NCBI RefSeq assembly: GCF_008124615.1
Contig: NZ_VNIB01000005.1
Location: 174,982 to 238,981 of the forward strand
Reading direction: 5' to 3'
Source of the DNA: Geothermobacter ehrlichii
GTDB lineage: Bacteria; Desulfobacterota; Desulfuromonadia; Desulfuromonadales; Geothermobacteraceae
DNA: 64,000 bases
Made by a program: the position numbers and the translations under genes. The notes under the pieces are model-generated. The model was not told where the DNA came from. It saw only the letters and a list, made by a program, of their open reading frames with translations, and searched no databases. This document shows positions 38,909 to 48,479 of this stretch, one piece after another; within the stretch, counting starts at the first letter, position 1, and the number at the start of each line of letters is the position of its first letter.

Positions 38909-40123
38909 ATGCTGGCCGGAAAAGAAGTGGTTGTCGGTGTCTGCGGCGGCATCGCCGCCTACAAGGCAGCGGAGCTGGTGCGTCTCTTCCGTCGCAGCCG
39001 GGCCGAAGTGCACGTGGTCATGACACGCAGCGCCACCGAGTTCATCACCCCACTCACCTTTCAGACCCTGACCGGCAACCCGGTGCACACCGAGCTGTTC
39101 AACCTGATCCAGGAGCGGGAGATCGGTCACATCTCCCTCGCCGACCGGGCCGACCTCTTTGTCATCGCCCCGGCGACTGCCAACGTCATCGGCAAGGTGG
39201 CGGGCGGCATTGCCGACGATCTGCTGACCACCACCCTGATGGCGACCAGAGCTCCGGTCCTGTTCGCACCGGCAATGAACGTCAACATGTATGAAAATCC
39301 CCTCTACCGTCGCAACCAGCAACTGCTCGCGCAGCACGGCTACCATTTTATCGCGCCGGTGGTCGGCGAACTGGCCTGCGGCTGGGAGGGGGCGGGCAAG
39401 CTGCCCGACCCGGCCGACATCTTCGAGGAAGCGCTGAAGCTGCTCACGCCGCAGGATCTGGCCGGCGAAACCGTGCTGGTCACCGCCGGGCCGACGCGCG
39501 AGGAAATCGATCCGGTGCGTTACATCACCAACCGTTCCTCCGGCAAAATGGGCTACGCCATCGCCCGGGCGGCACGCCTGCGTGGTGCCCGGGTCACGCT
39601 GGTCAGCGGGCCGACCTGCCTGCCGGTGCCGCGCGGCGTCGAGCTGGTCAGGGTCGGCAGCGCCGTCGAGATGCGCGAGGCGGTGCTGCCGCGGGCGGAC
39701 GGCGCGGGCATCATCTTCAAGGCGGCGGCCGTCGCCGACTACCGCCCGACCGTCCGGGCGTCGCAGAAGCTGAAGAAGGGAAAGGACGACCTGTCGCGCA
39801 TCGAGCTGGAGCGGAACCCGGACATCCTGGCCGAGCTCGGCCGGCTGCCCGGCGGCCGGGTGCTGGTCGGATTCGCTGCCGAAACCGACGAGCTGGAAGC
39901 CAACGCCACCGCCAAGCTCTCCGCCAAGAATCTCGACCTGATCGTGGCCAACGACGTAACCCGCGAGGACGTCGGGTTCGATGTCGACACCAACGAGGTG
40001 CGGCTCTTTTTCGCTGACGGACGACGGCTGGATCTGGCGAAGATGAGCAAATTCGAACTGGCCGGCGAGCTGCTCGACCAGGCTCTGGCCCTGAAGAAAC
40101 AGAAAACCGGTACGGCTCAGTAG
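38909..40123 (+). CDS. coaBC: Bifunctional phosphopantothenoylcysteine decarboxylase/phosphopantothenate-cysteine ligase
   Basis: A 404-residue enzyme of coenzyme A synthesis that joins cysteine to 4'-phosphopantothenate and then decarboxylates it. The N-terminal CoaC flavoprotein half (about residues 1-180) shows VVVGVCGGIAAYKAAELVR, the TRSATEFITPLTFQTLTGNPV segment with its active-site His nearby (REIGHISLADRADLFVIAPATANVIGK), and APAMNVNMYENP. The CoaB half has TAGPTREEIDPVRYITNRSSGKMGYAIA and FKAAAVADYRP. ATG 38909 follows AAAGGAG. It converges with, and overlaps by 7 nt, the minus-strand gene at 40117. Confidence 0.97.
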   Translation: MLAGKEVVVGVCGGIAAYKAAELVRLFRRSRAEVHVVMTRSATEFITPLTFQTLTGNPVHTELFNLIQEREIGHISLADRADLFVIAPATANVIGKVAGGIADDLLTTTLMATRAPVLFAPAMNVNMYENPLYRRNQQLLAQHGYHFIAPVVGELACGWEGAGKLPDPADIFEEALKLLTPQDLAGETVLVTAGPTREEIDPVRYITNRSSGKMGYAIARAARLRGARVTLVSGPTCLPVPRGVELVRVGSAVEMREAVLPRADGAGIIFKAAAVADYRPTVRASQKLKKGKDDLSRIELERNPDILAELGRLPGGRVLVGFAAETDELEANATAKLSAKNLDLIVANDVTREDVGFDVDTNEVRLFFADGRRLDLAKMSKFELAGELLDQALALKKQKTGTAQ

Positions 40124-41028
40124 GCGGAGAGCAGTTCCAGCAGCTGGTCGGGACAGGTCATTCCTTCCCGGAAGTGCGGCCGCATCTCGGCCACCAGCCG
40201 TTCGCCTTCCTCTTTGGGCAGCTTGTTGCAGATGTGGAGGAAGTTGAGGTTCTTGCGGATGATGCGGGCCGCGTAGAGGGCGCGTTCGCCGGCCGGATCG
40301 GCCTGCCAGTAGGGGCTGGTATCGAGGTGGCGCAGGATGCTCGCCGTCACCTCCCGGGCCAGGTCGAGGTATTCCTCCCGGTTGGCGGCGGGAATCTCCC
40401 ATTTCGAGTTGCGGCCCATGGAGCGCATCATCTTCTGCCAGTGCTGCAGGCGGTTGAGCATCAGCAGGGAGTTGAAGATCCGCTTGTTGGTACCGAAGGA
40501 GAAGATGGTGTCGGCGATGATGCCGCGTAACAGGACGTCGTTCTCGCGGTAGTCCTTGCGGGCGATCTCCCGTGCCAGACTCCAGACGGCCGGATCGAGA
40601 TCGTCCTCCATGCGCATCTCCCAGTAGGTGTGCTTGAGCATCATCGTGCTGTAGGTGCGCACCAGCTTGTAGGGGACGAAGAAGGAGTGGGCCACGGTGT
40701 CCATGGCCAGGTGGCTCAGGTAGCCGTAGGCGCAGGCCTTCTGGCCGTCGCTGCCGGCGGCGTCGATCAGCTGCAGGGCCACCCGCCATGAGTGGCAGTG
40801 CTTCAGGTAGTGGGTGAATTTCTTGCCGAGGGTGATGTCGGCGGCGATGCAGCCGTAGAGATAGTCGTGGGGGCGGCTGGCCAGCAGCGCCTGCAACTGC
40901 GGCGCCAGGCTGCCGACGTTGTCGAGCAGCCACGAGCCGACCTGCAGGTGAAAGCCGATGCCCCAGGCCCAGCAGTCGTTGGGGATGCCGATCAGCAGTA
41001 GGGTCAGAAAAGTCGTCAGCAGGAACAT
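40117..41028 (-). CDS. Zinc-dependent phospholipase C-like protein
   Basis: A 303-residue exported protein with a short signal (FLLTTFLTLLLIGIPNDCWA), then AWGIGFHLQVGSWLL, where the mature Trp-start resembles the family. His and Asp ligands are spread through DYLYGCIAADITLGKKFTHYLKHCHSW and YGYLSHLAMDTVAHSFFVPY, the HxxxD/H pattern of zinc-dependent PLC (PF00882). Relatives in Deltaproteobacteria are uncharacterised; the enzyme may act on phospholipids in the envelope. Its last codons overlap coaBC on the opposite strand. Confidence 0.85.
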   Translation of the reverse strand: MFLLTTFLTLLLIGIPNDCWAWGIGFHLQVGSWLLDNVGSLAPQLQALLASRPHDYLYGCIAADITLGKKFTHYLKHCHSWRVALQLIDAAGSDGQKACAYGYLSHLAMDTVAHSFFVPYKLVRTYSTMMLKHTYWEMRMEDDLDPAVWSLAREIARKDYRENDVLLRGIIADTIFSFGTNKRIFNSLLMLNRLQHWQKMMRSMGRNSKWEIPAANREEYLDLAREVTASILRHLDTSPYWQADPAGERALYAARIIRKNLNFLHICNKLPKEEGERLVAEMRPHFREGMTCPDQLLELLSAY

Positions 41029-41171
41029 GCGCGGGCCATCAGGGGCGGGCGGAAGAATCCGGTGCCGCGTTCAGTTGTCGGTCGTAAAAGCGTCCGCGGC
41101 TGCCCGCCGGGCGGCCGGACAACCGTGTTGACAACAAGGATAGACAAGGGACCGGGGGAAGTAAAGCCGCC

Positions 41172-41879
41172 ATGGCGGAGAAGCTGCAGAGAGAGATTGC
41201 CGAACTGATCGGCCAGGCCCGGGGGCTGCTGCTCGATTACAGCAACCTGGGGCTCGACGACATCTGGCTGCCCGAGCCGGGAACCCTGGCGGCGGGCGGC
41301 GAGGCGAACGGAGACTGGTGCCGGAGCGTGCCGGAAACCTTGGAGACGATCCGCACCGACCTCGGGGACTGCCAGCGGTGCAAGCTCTGCCGGGAGAGGA
41401 CGCAGATCGTCTTTGGCGTCGGCAACCCGCAGGCCAGGCTGGTTCTGGTCGGCGAGGCTCCGGGCCGGGAGGAGGACCGCCGGGGTGAGCCCTTCGTCGG
41501 CGAGGCAGGGCGGCTGCTCGACCGGATTCTGCTGGCGATGGGCCTGCAGCGCTCTGACGTCTACATCTGCAATGTCATCAAGTGCCGGCCCCCCGGCAAC
41601 CGCGACCCGGAAGAGGATGAAGTCGCCGCCTGCGAGCCCTTTCTGCGCCGCCAGCTGAAGGTGATCGCTCCCGAGGTCATCCTCACCCTCGGCCGCTACG
41701 CGGCGCAGGCGCTTCTGCGTGACGGCTCGCCCGTTGGGCGGCTGCGCGGCAACTGGCGTACCTACCAGGACATTCCCCTGATGCCCACCTATCACCCGGC
41801 ATACCTGCTGCGCAACCCGGAGAAGAAGCGCGATGTCTGGGAGGATGTGAAGCAGGTCGTCCGCCGGTTGCGAAGTTGA
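41172..41879 (+). CDS. Family 4 uracil-DNA glycosylase (iron-sulfur)
   Basis: A 235-residue DNA repair enzyme that removes uracil from DNA. An N-terminal helical extension (about residues 1-55) precedes the core: cluster ligands in DLGDCQRCKLCRERTQIVFGVG, the active-site motif LVGEAPGREEDRRGEPFVGEAGRLLDRIL (GEAPG-E), ICNVIKCRPPGNRDPEEDEVAACEPFL (third and fourth Cys), and the C-terminal PTYHPAYLLRNP (HPA motif). This matches the thermophile-type UDGa. It is monocistronic, and a repeat element lies after it. Confidence 0.94.
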   Translation: MAEKLQREIAELIGQARGLLLDYSNLGLDDIWLPEPGTLAAGGEANGDWCRSVPETLETIRTDLGDCQRCKLCRERTQIVFGVGNPQARLVLVGEAPGREEDRRGEPFVGEAGRLLDRILLAMGLQRSDVYICNVIKCRPPGNRDPEEDEVAACEPFLRRQLKVIAPEVILTLGRYAAQALLRDGSPVGRLRGNWRTYQDIPLMPTYHPAYLLRNPEKKRDVWEDVKQVVRRLRS

Positions 41880-41936
41880 AACACCCCGTTGACACAACGT
41901 CCGGTTTCAGCCGGGTGGCCGGCCTGCTTATGGGGG

Positions 41937-42060
41937 TGAAAAACGTCATGAGCGCAGGCGAGACAAGGCGAAAACAGCCGAAGATGCGCAGTTTACAAAC
42001 CAGTAAATGAGCATTTGATGCCGTTTTCAACGCCGTATCGCCAACCGTAATCGTTTTTCA
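41937..42060. repeat. MITE-like intergenic palindromic element
   Basis: 124 nt bounded by 9-bp perfect inverted repeats (TGAAAAACG at 41937-41945 and CGTTTTTCA at 42052-42060). Inside are further nested complementary blocks (GCGAAAAC with GTTTTCAACGC; TTTAC with GTAAA), so the whole can fold into a long imperfect hairpin. It fills the gap between the UDG and glycerate kinase stops and codes for nothing I recognise. Its copy number in the genome is unknown. Confidence 0.55.
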
Positions 42061-42068
42061 ATACCCTG

Positions 42069-43397
42069 TCAGGCGGTGAGCAGCAGCGCCAGGTCCATGA
42101 CGTTGGTGCCCGTCGGGCCGGTGATGAGCAGGTCGCCGCTGGCTTGGTGAAAGCGATAGCTGTCGTTGGCGGTCAGGGTGGCCGTGGCCAGAAGGCCGGC
42201 CTTCCGGCCGCGCTCGAGGCTGGTACCGTCGACGATGGCGCCCGCGGCGTCGGTGGGGCCGTCGGTGCCGTCGGTGCCCGCGGCCAGCAGGACCATCCCC
42301 GACTCGCCGGCCATTTCGATGGCCGCGCCCAGCGCCAGTTCCTGGTTGCGTCCTCCCTTGCCGTTTCCCCTGACGCTGACCGTGGTTTCGCCGCCGGCGA
42401 TCAGACAGCGACGCCCTGTCGCCCTGGCGGCCAGCGCCTGCCGCGCCAGCTCGCGGCCGGCGGTCGCCGCTTCGCCGCTCAGCGGCCGCTCCAGGATCAG
42501 GGGCTCGTAGCCGAGCCGATGGGCCGCTTCGGCGGCCGCTCGCAGCGCCTGCCGGTTGTTGGCCAGGATGTGGCAGGCGCAGCCGTCGGGAAGGTCGCCG
42601 GGCTTGGGCGTCTCCGGAATCTTGCCGGCCATTCCCTGTTGCAGATGATCGCGGACGGCGGCGGGTACCCGGTCGGTCAGCCGGTATTTTTCGAGTACGG
42701 CCATCGCCCCGGCGAAGGTGGTCGGGTCGGGGACGCCCGGTCCGGAGGCGATGGTGGCCGGATCGTCGCCGGGAACATCGGAGATGGCCAGGGTGAGCAG
42801 GCGGGCCGGCCTGGCGGCCAGGGCCAGGCGTCCTCCCTTGATGGCGGACAGATGCTTGCGTACGCTGTTGATTTCACCGATGTCGGCGCCGCTGCGCAGC
42901 AGCAGGTCGGTGACCGCCATCTTGTCTGCCAGACCGAGTCCGGTCGCCGGCAGGGGGAGCAGGGCGGAGCCGCCGCCGGACAGCAGCAACAGGAGCAGAT
43001 CGTCTCGGCCCGCTGTCGCGGCCATGCGCAGCGCCCGACGCGCCGCCGCTTCGCCCCGGCCGTCAGGGACCGGGTGCGCGGCTTCGAAGGTCGCGAAGCC
43101 CTCCACCGCGCCGCCGTGCCCGTCCTTGGTGATCAGCAGGCCGGCATCGAGGCGCGGGCCGAGAAGCGACCGTATGGCGGTGGCCATGGGCAGGGCTCCC
43201 TTGCCGACCGCCAGCACCTGGAGGCGGCCGGCGGGCAGCGGGTGGCTGCTTCCCCGGATCAGCAGCCGGTCGTTTTCGATGCGCACCGCCCGCTCGATGC
43301 AGCGCGCCGGGTCGACGACGGCCAGCGCCTGCCAGAAGATGGTTTCGGCGTCCTGGCGCAGTTTCGTTTCCGGCGTCCTGTGCGTCCTGTCAGTCAT
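42069..43397 (-). CDS. Glycerate 2-kinase (GckA/TtuD family)
   Basis: A 442-residue kinase that phosphorylates D-glycerate at O2. The N-terminal MOFRL-associated domain has VLAVGKGALPMATAIRSLLG, LLLLLSGGGSALLPLPATGLG, INSVRKHLSAIKGGRLA and LAISDVPGDDPATIASGPGVPD. The C-terminal MOFRL domain has CLIAGGETTVSVRGNGKGGRNQELALGAAI and LLAAGTDGTDGPTDAAGAIVD. The length is typical. It would feed glycerate into glycolysis as 2-phosphoglycerate. It is divergent from a LysR regulator gene (149 nt apart), which may control it. Confidence 0.93.
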   Translation of the reverse strand: MTDRTHRTPETKLRQDAETIFWQALAVVDPARCIERAVRIENDRLLIRGSSHPLPAGRLQVLAVGKGALPMATAIRSLLGPRLDAGLLITKDGHGGAVEGFATFEAAHPVPDGRGEAAARRALRMAATAGRDDLLLLLLSGGGSALLPLPATGLGLADKMAVTDLLLRSGADIGEINSVRKHLSAIKGGRLALAARPARLLTLAISDVPGDDPATIASGPGVPDPTTFAGAMAVLEKYRLTDRVPAAVRDHLQQGMAGKIPETPKPGDLPDGCACHILANNRQALRAAAEAAHRLGYEPLILERPLSGEAATAGRELARQALAARATGRRCLIAGGETTVSVRGNGKGGRNQELALGAAIEMAGESGMVLLAAGTDGTDGPTDAAGAIVDGTSLERGRKAGLLATATLTANDSYRFHQASGDLLITGPTGTNVMDLALLLTA

Positions 43398-43546
43398 GCC
43401 CTTTGCTCTCGGCGGGCAGATGGTCTATAACCTGTATGACCTGACCTCTGGCAAGTCCGGCGCGCGTTTGCCCGCGATCACGAACGCGCGCATTCAGGCA
43501 TGCCCATGTTTCCACGCTCTGTTACCGTCCGTTTCCGGAGTCTTCG

Positions 43547-44458
43547 ATGGACATCAAGCGTCTCGACCTGTTCTGCAAGGTTGTCGAACTGAAAAGTTTC
43601 ACCCGCGCCGCCGCCGAAGCGGGTCTGAGTCAGCCGTCGGTGAGCGAGCATATCCGCCTGCTCGAGGAGACCGTCGGCGAAAAGCTGCTTGACCGGCTCG
43701 GCCGTCAGGTGGTGCCGACCCCGGCAGGGCAAAAGCTCTATCCCTATGCCCGCCGCATCGTCCGGCTGCGCGACGAGAGCCTGCAGGCGATGGCCGCTTT
43801 TCGCAGCGAGCTTGCCGGCGATCTGCTCATCGGCGCCAGCACCATTCCCGGGACCTACATCCTGCCGCAGGCCATCCAGCCGTTTCACGCCCACCATCCC
43901 CGGGGACGGCTGACGGTCCGCATCACCGGCAGCGAGGGGGTGCAGCAGCAGGTGATGTCCGGCGAGATCGAGCTGGGCGTCGTCGGCAGTCGCGGTTCGG
44001 ACCCGCGCCGCCAGTTCGAGGCCCTGTGCGAGGACCGGCTGGTGCTGGCGGTTCCGGCCGATCATCCCTGGGCCGGCCGGGACGAGATCGCCGTCGGCGA
44101 GCTGTCGGGGCAGCCCTTCATTCGCCGGGAACCGGGTTCGGGCACCCGGCAGATGACCGAAGCCGCCCTGCGCGAGGCCGGGTTGGCCGTGGACGCTCTC
44201 GATATTGTCGCCGAGCTGGGCAGCAGCGAGGCAGTCCGCCAGGCGGTCCGTTCCGGCGCCGGCGTCGCCGTGCTCTCCCTGCATTCGGTTCGCGAGGATG
44301 TCGCCCGCGGCGAGCTGGCGGCGCTGGGCATCCGGGGAATGAAGGACCGGCGCACCATCTGGCTGATGACGCGCAGAGGGCGGCGGCTTTCGCCCCTGGC
44401 CGAGGTTTTCGCCGAACATCTGCGTCAGTGGTGCGCCGAGTGCTGCGCCAGCCTGTAA
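43547..44458 (+). CDS. LysR-family transcriptional regulator
   Basis: A 303-residue LTTR. The N-terminal winged HTH reads MDIKRLDLFCKVVELKSFTRAAAEAGLSQPSVSEHIRLLE. The C-terminal effector domain (about residues 90-300) has GDLLIGASTIPGTYILPQAI, QQQVMSGEIELGVVG, REPGSGTRQMTEAALREAG and VRSGAGVAVLS. The sequence resembles the LysR subgroup called selenium-metabolism associated in anaerobes, as well as CysB/CbbR-like members; I cannot choose firmly. GGAG precedes the ATG. The divergent glycerate kinase is the most likely local target. Confidence 0.9.
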   Translation: MDIKRLDLFCKVVELKSFTRAAAEAGLSQPSVSEHIRLLEETVGEKLLDRLGRQVVPTPAGQKLYPYARRIVRLRDESLQAMAAFRSELAGDLLIGASTIPGTYILPQAIQPFHAHHPRGRLTVRITGSEGVQQQVMSGEIELGVVGSRGSDPRRQFEALCEDRLVLAVPADHPWAGRDEIAVGELSGQPFIRREPGSGTRQMTEAALREAGLAVDALDIVAELGSSEAVRQAVRSGAGVAVLSLHSVREDVARGELAALGIRGMKDRRTIWLMTRRGRRLSPLAEVFAEHLRQWCAECCASL

Positions 44459-44464
44459 CCGGGA

Positions 44465-45862
44465 TCAGGGGGCCCGGTCCTCCAGCTCCAGCCGTTTGAT
44501 CTTTTCGACCAGGGTGGTTCGGTTGATGCCGAGCAGGGCGGCGGCCCGCGCCTTGACCCCGTCCGCCCGGTCGAGGGCGTCCCGGATCAGGCTCCGCTCG
44601 ATGTCGGCGATAAACGCCGGCATGTCGAGCCCTTCGTCCGGCAGGCGCAGGGAGGGGGCGTCCGCCGCCAGGTCGAGGGACGCCTTGCCGGCGATGGCCG
44701 GCGGCAGGTCGGGATAGTCGATCAGTTCGCCGTCGGTCAGGGCCACGGTTCGCTCGATGACGTTCTCCAGCTCCCGCACGTTGCCCGGCCAGTCGTGGTT
44801 TTCCAGGGCCCGCATCGCTTCCGGCGTTACCGACATCAGCGGCCGCTCCATCTCGTTGCACGTCTTCTGCAGGAAGTGCCGGACCAGCAGCGGAATGTCC
44901 TCCCTGCGCTCCCGCAGGGGGGGGAGCTGGATGGGGATGACGTTCAGCCGGTAGTAGAGGTCCTCGCGAAACCGCCCCTCCTTGACGTCCTTTTCGAGAT
45001 CGGCGTTGGTGGCCGAGATCACCCGCACGTCGAGCTTGATGCGCCGGCTGCCGCCGACCCGCTCGATCTCCTGCTCCTGCAGCACCCGCAGCAGTTTCAT
45101 CTGCAGGCGCTCCGGCATGGTGCCGATTTCATCGAGAAAGACCGTGCCGCCGTTGGCCATCTCGAACTTGCCCGGCTTGTCGGCCACCGCGCCGGTAAAG
45201 GCACCGCGCACATGGCCGAAAAGTTCGCTTTCGAGCAGCTCGGAGGGGATGGCGCCGCAGTTGATGGCGATGAAGGGTTTGTTGCGACGGTTGCCGTTGA
45301 AATGGATCGCCTTGGCGACCAGCTCCTTGCCGGTGCCGGATTCGCCGAGGATGAGGATGGTCGAGTCGGTGTGAACGATCTTTTCCAGCCGGGCGAAGAC
45401 CTGCTGCATGGCCGGGCTGTGGCCGATGATGTTGTCGAAGCGGTACTTGCCGCGCAGCTGCTGGCGCAGGTAGAGGTTTTCGGCCACCAGCTGGCTCTTT
45501 TCCATCGCCTTGGCGACCAGGATCTTCAGCTTTTCGAAATCGACCGGTTTGGTGATGTAGTCGAAGGCGCCTTCCTTCATCGCCTCGACGGCGGTTTCGG
45601 CCGAGGCGTTGCCGGTGATGAGGATGACGTTGGTGTAGGGGGCTTCGGACTTGACTTTCTTGAGGATGTCGATGCCGCTCACGCCGGGGAGAAAGAGGTC
45701 GGTGACGACGATGGCGTAGGGAGTCCGCTGCAAAATCCGGATCGCTTCCTCGCCTGTGCCGACAGCATCGACCTGGTAGCCGGCGCCGGTGAGCAGCAGG
45801 GAGAGCGCCTCGCGGTTGTTGGGCTCGTCGTCGACAAGAAGAATCTGCGCCAGCTCTTTCAT
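44465..45862 (-). CDS. Sigma-54-dependent response regulator (NtrC family)
   Basis: A 465-residue activator. The receiver (about residues 1-120) has ILLVDDEPNN, phospho-Asp in VVTDLFLPGVSG, and ITKPVDF. The AAA+ domain (about 140-375) has Walker A GESGTGKE, the sigma-54 contact loop GAFTGA, Walker B GGTVFLDEIG and NWPGNVRELENV-type sensor (HDWPGNVRELENVIERTV). A Fis-type HTH ends the protein (RAAALLGINRTTLVEKIKRL). It converges with the LysR gene (6 nt apart) and has no kinase next to it, so its partner may be the soluble kinase at 34335 or one outside the window. Confidence 0.96.
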   Translation of the reverse strand: MKELAQILLVDDEPNNREALSLLLTGAGYQVDAVGTGEEAIRILQRTPYAIVVTDLFLPGVSGIDILKKVKSEAPYTNVILITGNASAETAVEAMKEGAFDYITKPVDFEKLKILVAKAMEKSQLVAENLYLRQQLRGKYRFDNIIGHSPAMQQVFARLEKIVHTDSTILILGESGTGKELVAKAIHFNGNRRNKPFIAINCGAIPSELLESELFGHVRGAFTGAVADKPGKFEMANGGTVFLDEIGTMPERLQMKLLRVLQEQEIERVGGSRRIKLDVRVISATNADLEKDVKEGRFREDLYYRLNVIPIQLPPLRERREDIPLLVRHFLQKTCNEMERPLMSVTPEAMRALENHDWPGNVRELENVIERTVALTDGELIDYPDLPPAIAGKASLDLAADAPSLRLPDEGLDMPAFIADIERSLIRDALDRADGVKARAAALLGINRTTLVEKIKRLELEDRAP

Positions 45863-46030
45863 GCAACCCCTCCCGAAACAGGCCGGTCAGCCGGCGGGAC
45901 AGAGGGCTGTCGGCTGATGACCAGGGTGTCATTTCATTGACGCATGTCAACTTAGCACCAAATCGGCCTCTCGGCAAGTCCTGAGCGGCGGGTCCGTTGA
46001 CAGGGGAAGGCCGGTTGATAAGCTTGAAGC

Positions 46031-47371
46031 ATGCGTTGGCTGCTAAAGCTCCCTGTGACGGGAGCCCTTTTGACGATTGTGCTCGCTGTCACCTCCGTTT
46101 GCGCCGGGGCCGCCGGTAGTGTGCGGGTGGTGAGTTGGCAGGGGGCCATCAATCCCGTGGCCGGGGATTTCATCTCGCGGCAGCTCGAACTGGCCAACCG
46201 CGAGAACCAGGCCTTCGTGCTGCTGCTCGACACCCCCGGCGGTCTCGACAGTTCCATGCGCCAGATCATCAAGGCCGAGCTGACCTCGCGGGTGCCGGTG
46301 ATCGTGCATGTTCATCCGTCCGGAGCGCGCGCCGCCTCAGCCGGCGCCCTGATCACTCTGGCCGCCGATTTTGCCGTCATGGCGCCGGGAACCAACATCG
46401 GAGCCGCGCATCCCGTCACCATCGGCCCTTCGCCGGACAGCGGGAAGGAGGACGGGGTGATGGAGACCAAGGTGGTCAACGACGCAGTTGCCTACGCCCG
46501 CAGCATCGCCCAGCAGCGCGGTCGGGACGCCGACTGGGCAGAGAAGATTGTGCGCGAAAGCCTGTCGACGCCAGCCGTCGAGGCCTTGCGCCTCGGGGTG
46601 ATCGACCTGGTCGCCGAATCCTACCGCCAGGCCCTGGTACAGCTCGATGGCCGCTCCTATACCCGCGGCGGCAAGCCCCTGAGCTTTGCGGGGAGCGACC
46701 TGGTTCCGGTCGAGGTCGAGATGGGCTGGCGCGACCGGATCCTGAACGTGCTGAGCAATCCGAACATCGCCTACATGCTGCTCATGCTCGGCATGCTCGG
46801 CATTTTTTTCGAAATCTCCCAGCCCGGCGTCATCCTGCCGGGGGCCATAGGCGCTATCGCTCTGCTGCTGGCCTTTTTCGGTCTGCAGACTCTGCCGGTC
46901 AATGGCGTCGGACTGCTGCTGATTCTGCTGGGCATCGTTCTTTTCCTGCTCGAGATCAAGGTCGTTTCCTACGGCATGCTTTCGGTGGGTGGCATCGTCG
47001 CGCTGGCGCTCGGCTCGCTGATGCTGATCGACAGCGACAGCCCGGCCATGCGGGTGTCGCTGCCTGTTATCGTCCTGACGGTTGCGGTTTTCAGCGGACT
47101 GTTTCTGCTGGTGCTCTTTTACGTCATCCGGGCGCAGAAAGGGCGGGTGGTTTCCGGTCTCGAGGGGATGGTCGGCGAGCGGGGAATCGCCCACGGGTCG
47201 GTGGCCCGGGGTGGCCGGGTTTTCGTCCATGGCGAATATTGGGACGCCGTCGCCGACGAGCCGGTGGGCGACGGCCAGATCGTCGAGGTGCGCGAGGTTC
47301 TGCCCGGCATGCGGCTCAGGGTGGCGCCGGTGCCGAAAGACAACGAAGAGGAAAGGAAAGGTGAGCCATGA
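46031..47371 (+). CDS. NfeD-type membrane serine protease (ClpP-class)
   Basis: A 446-residue inner-membrane protein with a signal peptide. A ClpP-like periplasmic protease domain (about residues 30-220) has [19 protein letters not shown], the nucleophile region [35 protein letters not shown] (Ser in ASAG) and a Lys in [14 protein letters not shown], forming the Ser/Lys dyad of the family. Four to five membrane helices follow (about 240-370), then the C-terminal NfeD OB-fold ([17 protein letters not shown]). It overlaps the slipin gene by 4 nt. NfeD and slipin (stomatin) are a conserved pair, and the protease cleaves the stomatin C-terminus in studied archaea. Confidence 0.92.
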   Translation: MRWLLKLPVTGALLTIVLAVTSVCAGAAGSVRVVSWQGAINPVAGDFISRQLELANRENQAFVLLLDTPGGLDSSMRQIIKAELTSRVPVIVHVHPSGARAASAGALITLAADFAVMAPGTNIGAAHPVTIGPSPDSGKEDGVMETKVVNDAVAYARSIAQQRGRDADWAEKIVRESLSTPAVEALRLGVIDLVAESYRQALVQLDGRSYTRGGKPLSFAGSDLVPVEVEMGWRDRILNVLSNPNIAYMLLMLGMLGIFFEISQPGVILPGAIGAIALLLAFFGLQTLPVNGVGLLLILLGIVLFLLEIKVVSYGMLSVGGIVALALGSLMLIDSDSPAMRVSLPVIVLTVAVFSGLFLLVLFYVIRAQKGRVVSGLEGMVGERGIAHGSVARGGRVFVHGEYWDAVADEPVGDGQIVEVREVLPGMRLRVAPVPKDNEEERKGEP

Positions 47372-48150
47372 TTCCGTTCAGTCTGATTCTGTGGGCCATC
47401 CTGGTCGCCATCGTGCTGCTGATCGTCGGCAGCGCCATCAGGATTCTCTACGAATACGAGCGGGGTGTGGTCTTTCGCCTCGGCCGTTTCGCCGGGGTGC
47501 GGGGGCCGGGCCTGAAATTCATCATTCCGGTGGTCGACAAGCTGGTCAAGGTCAGCCTGCGCACCGTGGCCATGGATGTGCCGCCGCAGGATGTCATCAC
47601 CCGGGACAACGTGTCGGTGAAGGTGAATGCCGTCATCTACTTTCGCGTCATGGAGCCCGACAAGGCGCTGATCGAGGTGGAGAACTATCTCTACGCCACC
47701 AGCCAGCTCGCCCAGACTACCCTGCGCAGCGTTCTCGGCCAGTCGGAGCTGGACGAACTGCTCACCCACCGCGACAAGATCAACGTCGAACTGCAGAAGA
47801 TTCTCGACCGGCAGACCGACTGCTGGGGCGTCAAGGTGAGCAATGTCGAGGTCAAGCATATCGACCTGCCGACGGAGATGCAGCGGGCGATGGCGCGGCA
47901 GGCCGAGGCCGAAAGGGAGCGGCGTTCGAAGATCATCCATGCCGAAGGCGAGCTGCAGGCCTCGGAAAAGCTGAGCCAGGCGGCGCATATCATCGGTCTT
48001 GAAACCGGCGCCCTGCAGTTGCGCTACCTGCAGACCCTGACCGAGATCGCCTCGGAACGAAATTCGACCATCCTCTTTCCGCTGCCCATCGACCTGATCA
48101 AGCCGTTTCTCGACATCGCGGCGCGACAAGAAGCTGCTGCCGAAAAATGA
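47368..48150 (+). CDS. Slipin (SPFH/stomatin-family membrane protein)
   Basis: A 260-residue membrane-scaffold protein: an N-terminal hydrophobic hairpin ([21 protein letters not shown]), then the SPFH domain ([54 protein letters not shown]) and a C-terminal coiled coil ([25 protein letters not shown]). It probably forms oligomers in membrane microdomains and works with the adjacent NfeD protease. Its stop codon is part of a long hairpin (48148-48200). Confidence 0.95.
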   Translation: MIPFSLILWAILVAIVLLIVGSAIRILYEYERGVVFRLGRFAGVRGPGLKFIIPVVDKLVKVSLRTVAMDVPPQDVITRDNVSVKVNAVIYFRVMEPDKALIEVENYLYATSQLAQTTLRSVLGQSELDELLTHRDKINVELQKILDRQTDCWGVKVSNVEVKHIDLPTEMQRAMARQAEAERERRSKIIHAEGELQASEKLSQAAHIIGLETGALQLRYLQTLTEIASERNSTILFPLPIDLIKPFLDIAARQEAAAEK

Positions 48151-48200
48151 CCAGCCTGCCGCACGCGTGTCGCGGCGGCAGGCGTGCGGCAGGCTGGTCA
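48148..48200 (+). terminator. Long hairpin that includes the slipin stop codon
   Basis: Perfect 19-bp inverted repeat, arms 48148-48166 and 48182-48200, with a 15-nt loop. The left arm begins with the TGA stop of the slipin gene. The sequence after it is AT-rich but lacks a clean T-tract, so it may act as an mRNA 3' stabiliser or an imperfect terminator. Confidence 0.65.
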
Positions 48201-48479
48201 CATATCTGGTAAAAAATAAGATATGGTAATTTTATAACAAAAATGGAAAAAAGTGCGAGAAGGGTTAGGGAAAGCGTTTGCATATCAAGGGGTTAGGGCG
48301 TAAAACACTTTTTTATATTGACAGCAAATAGCACCTTTGCTTAGATGGGCGGGCGCTGAAGCTGCATGTAACTTATTGATATTTAAGCTAATTTTTAATT
48401 TGAATAAAAAATATTCGGGGAATTGAGCGTTTTATTTTAGCGGGGCCAAAACCCTGCGGGGGAGACTGGAGGAGGTTTC
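48201..48479 (+). promoter_or_regulatory. AT-rich leader and promoter region of pyc
   Basis: This 279-nt stretch is far more AT-rich than the genome. TTGACA (48318-48323) and TTAGAT (48341-48346) with a 17-nt spacer form a candidate promoter, which would leave a 5' leader of about 130 nt. GGAGGAGG just before ATG 48480 is a strong ribosome binding site. I see no known riboswitch pattern here. Confidence 0.5.

Noticed and set aside
45950..46030. TTGACA at about 45996 as a promoter for the NfeD gene
   Set aside because: The only -10-like sequence leaves almost no room before the ATG, and it matches poorly.
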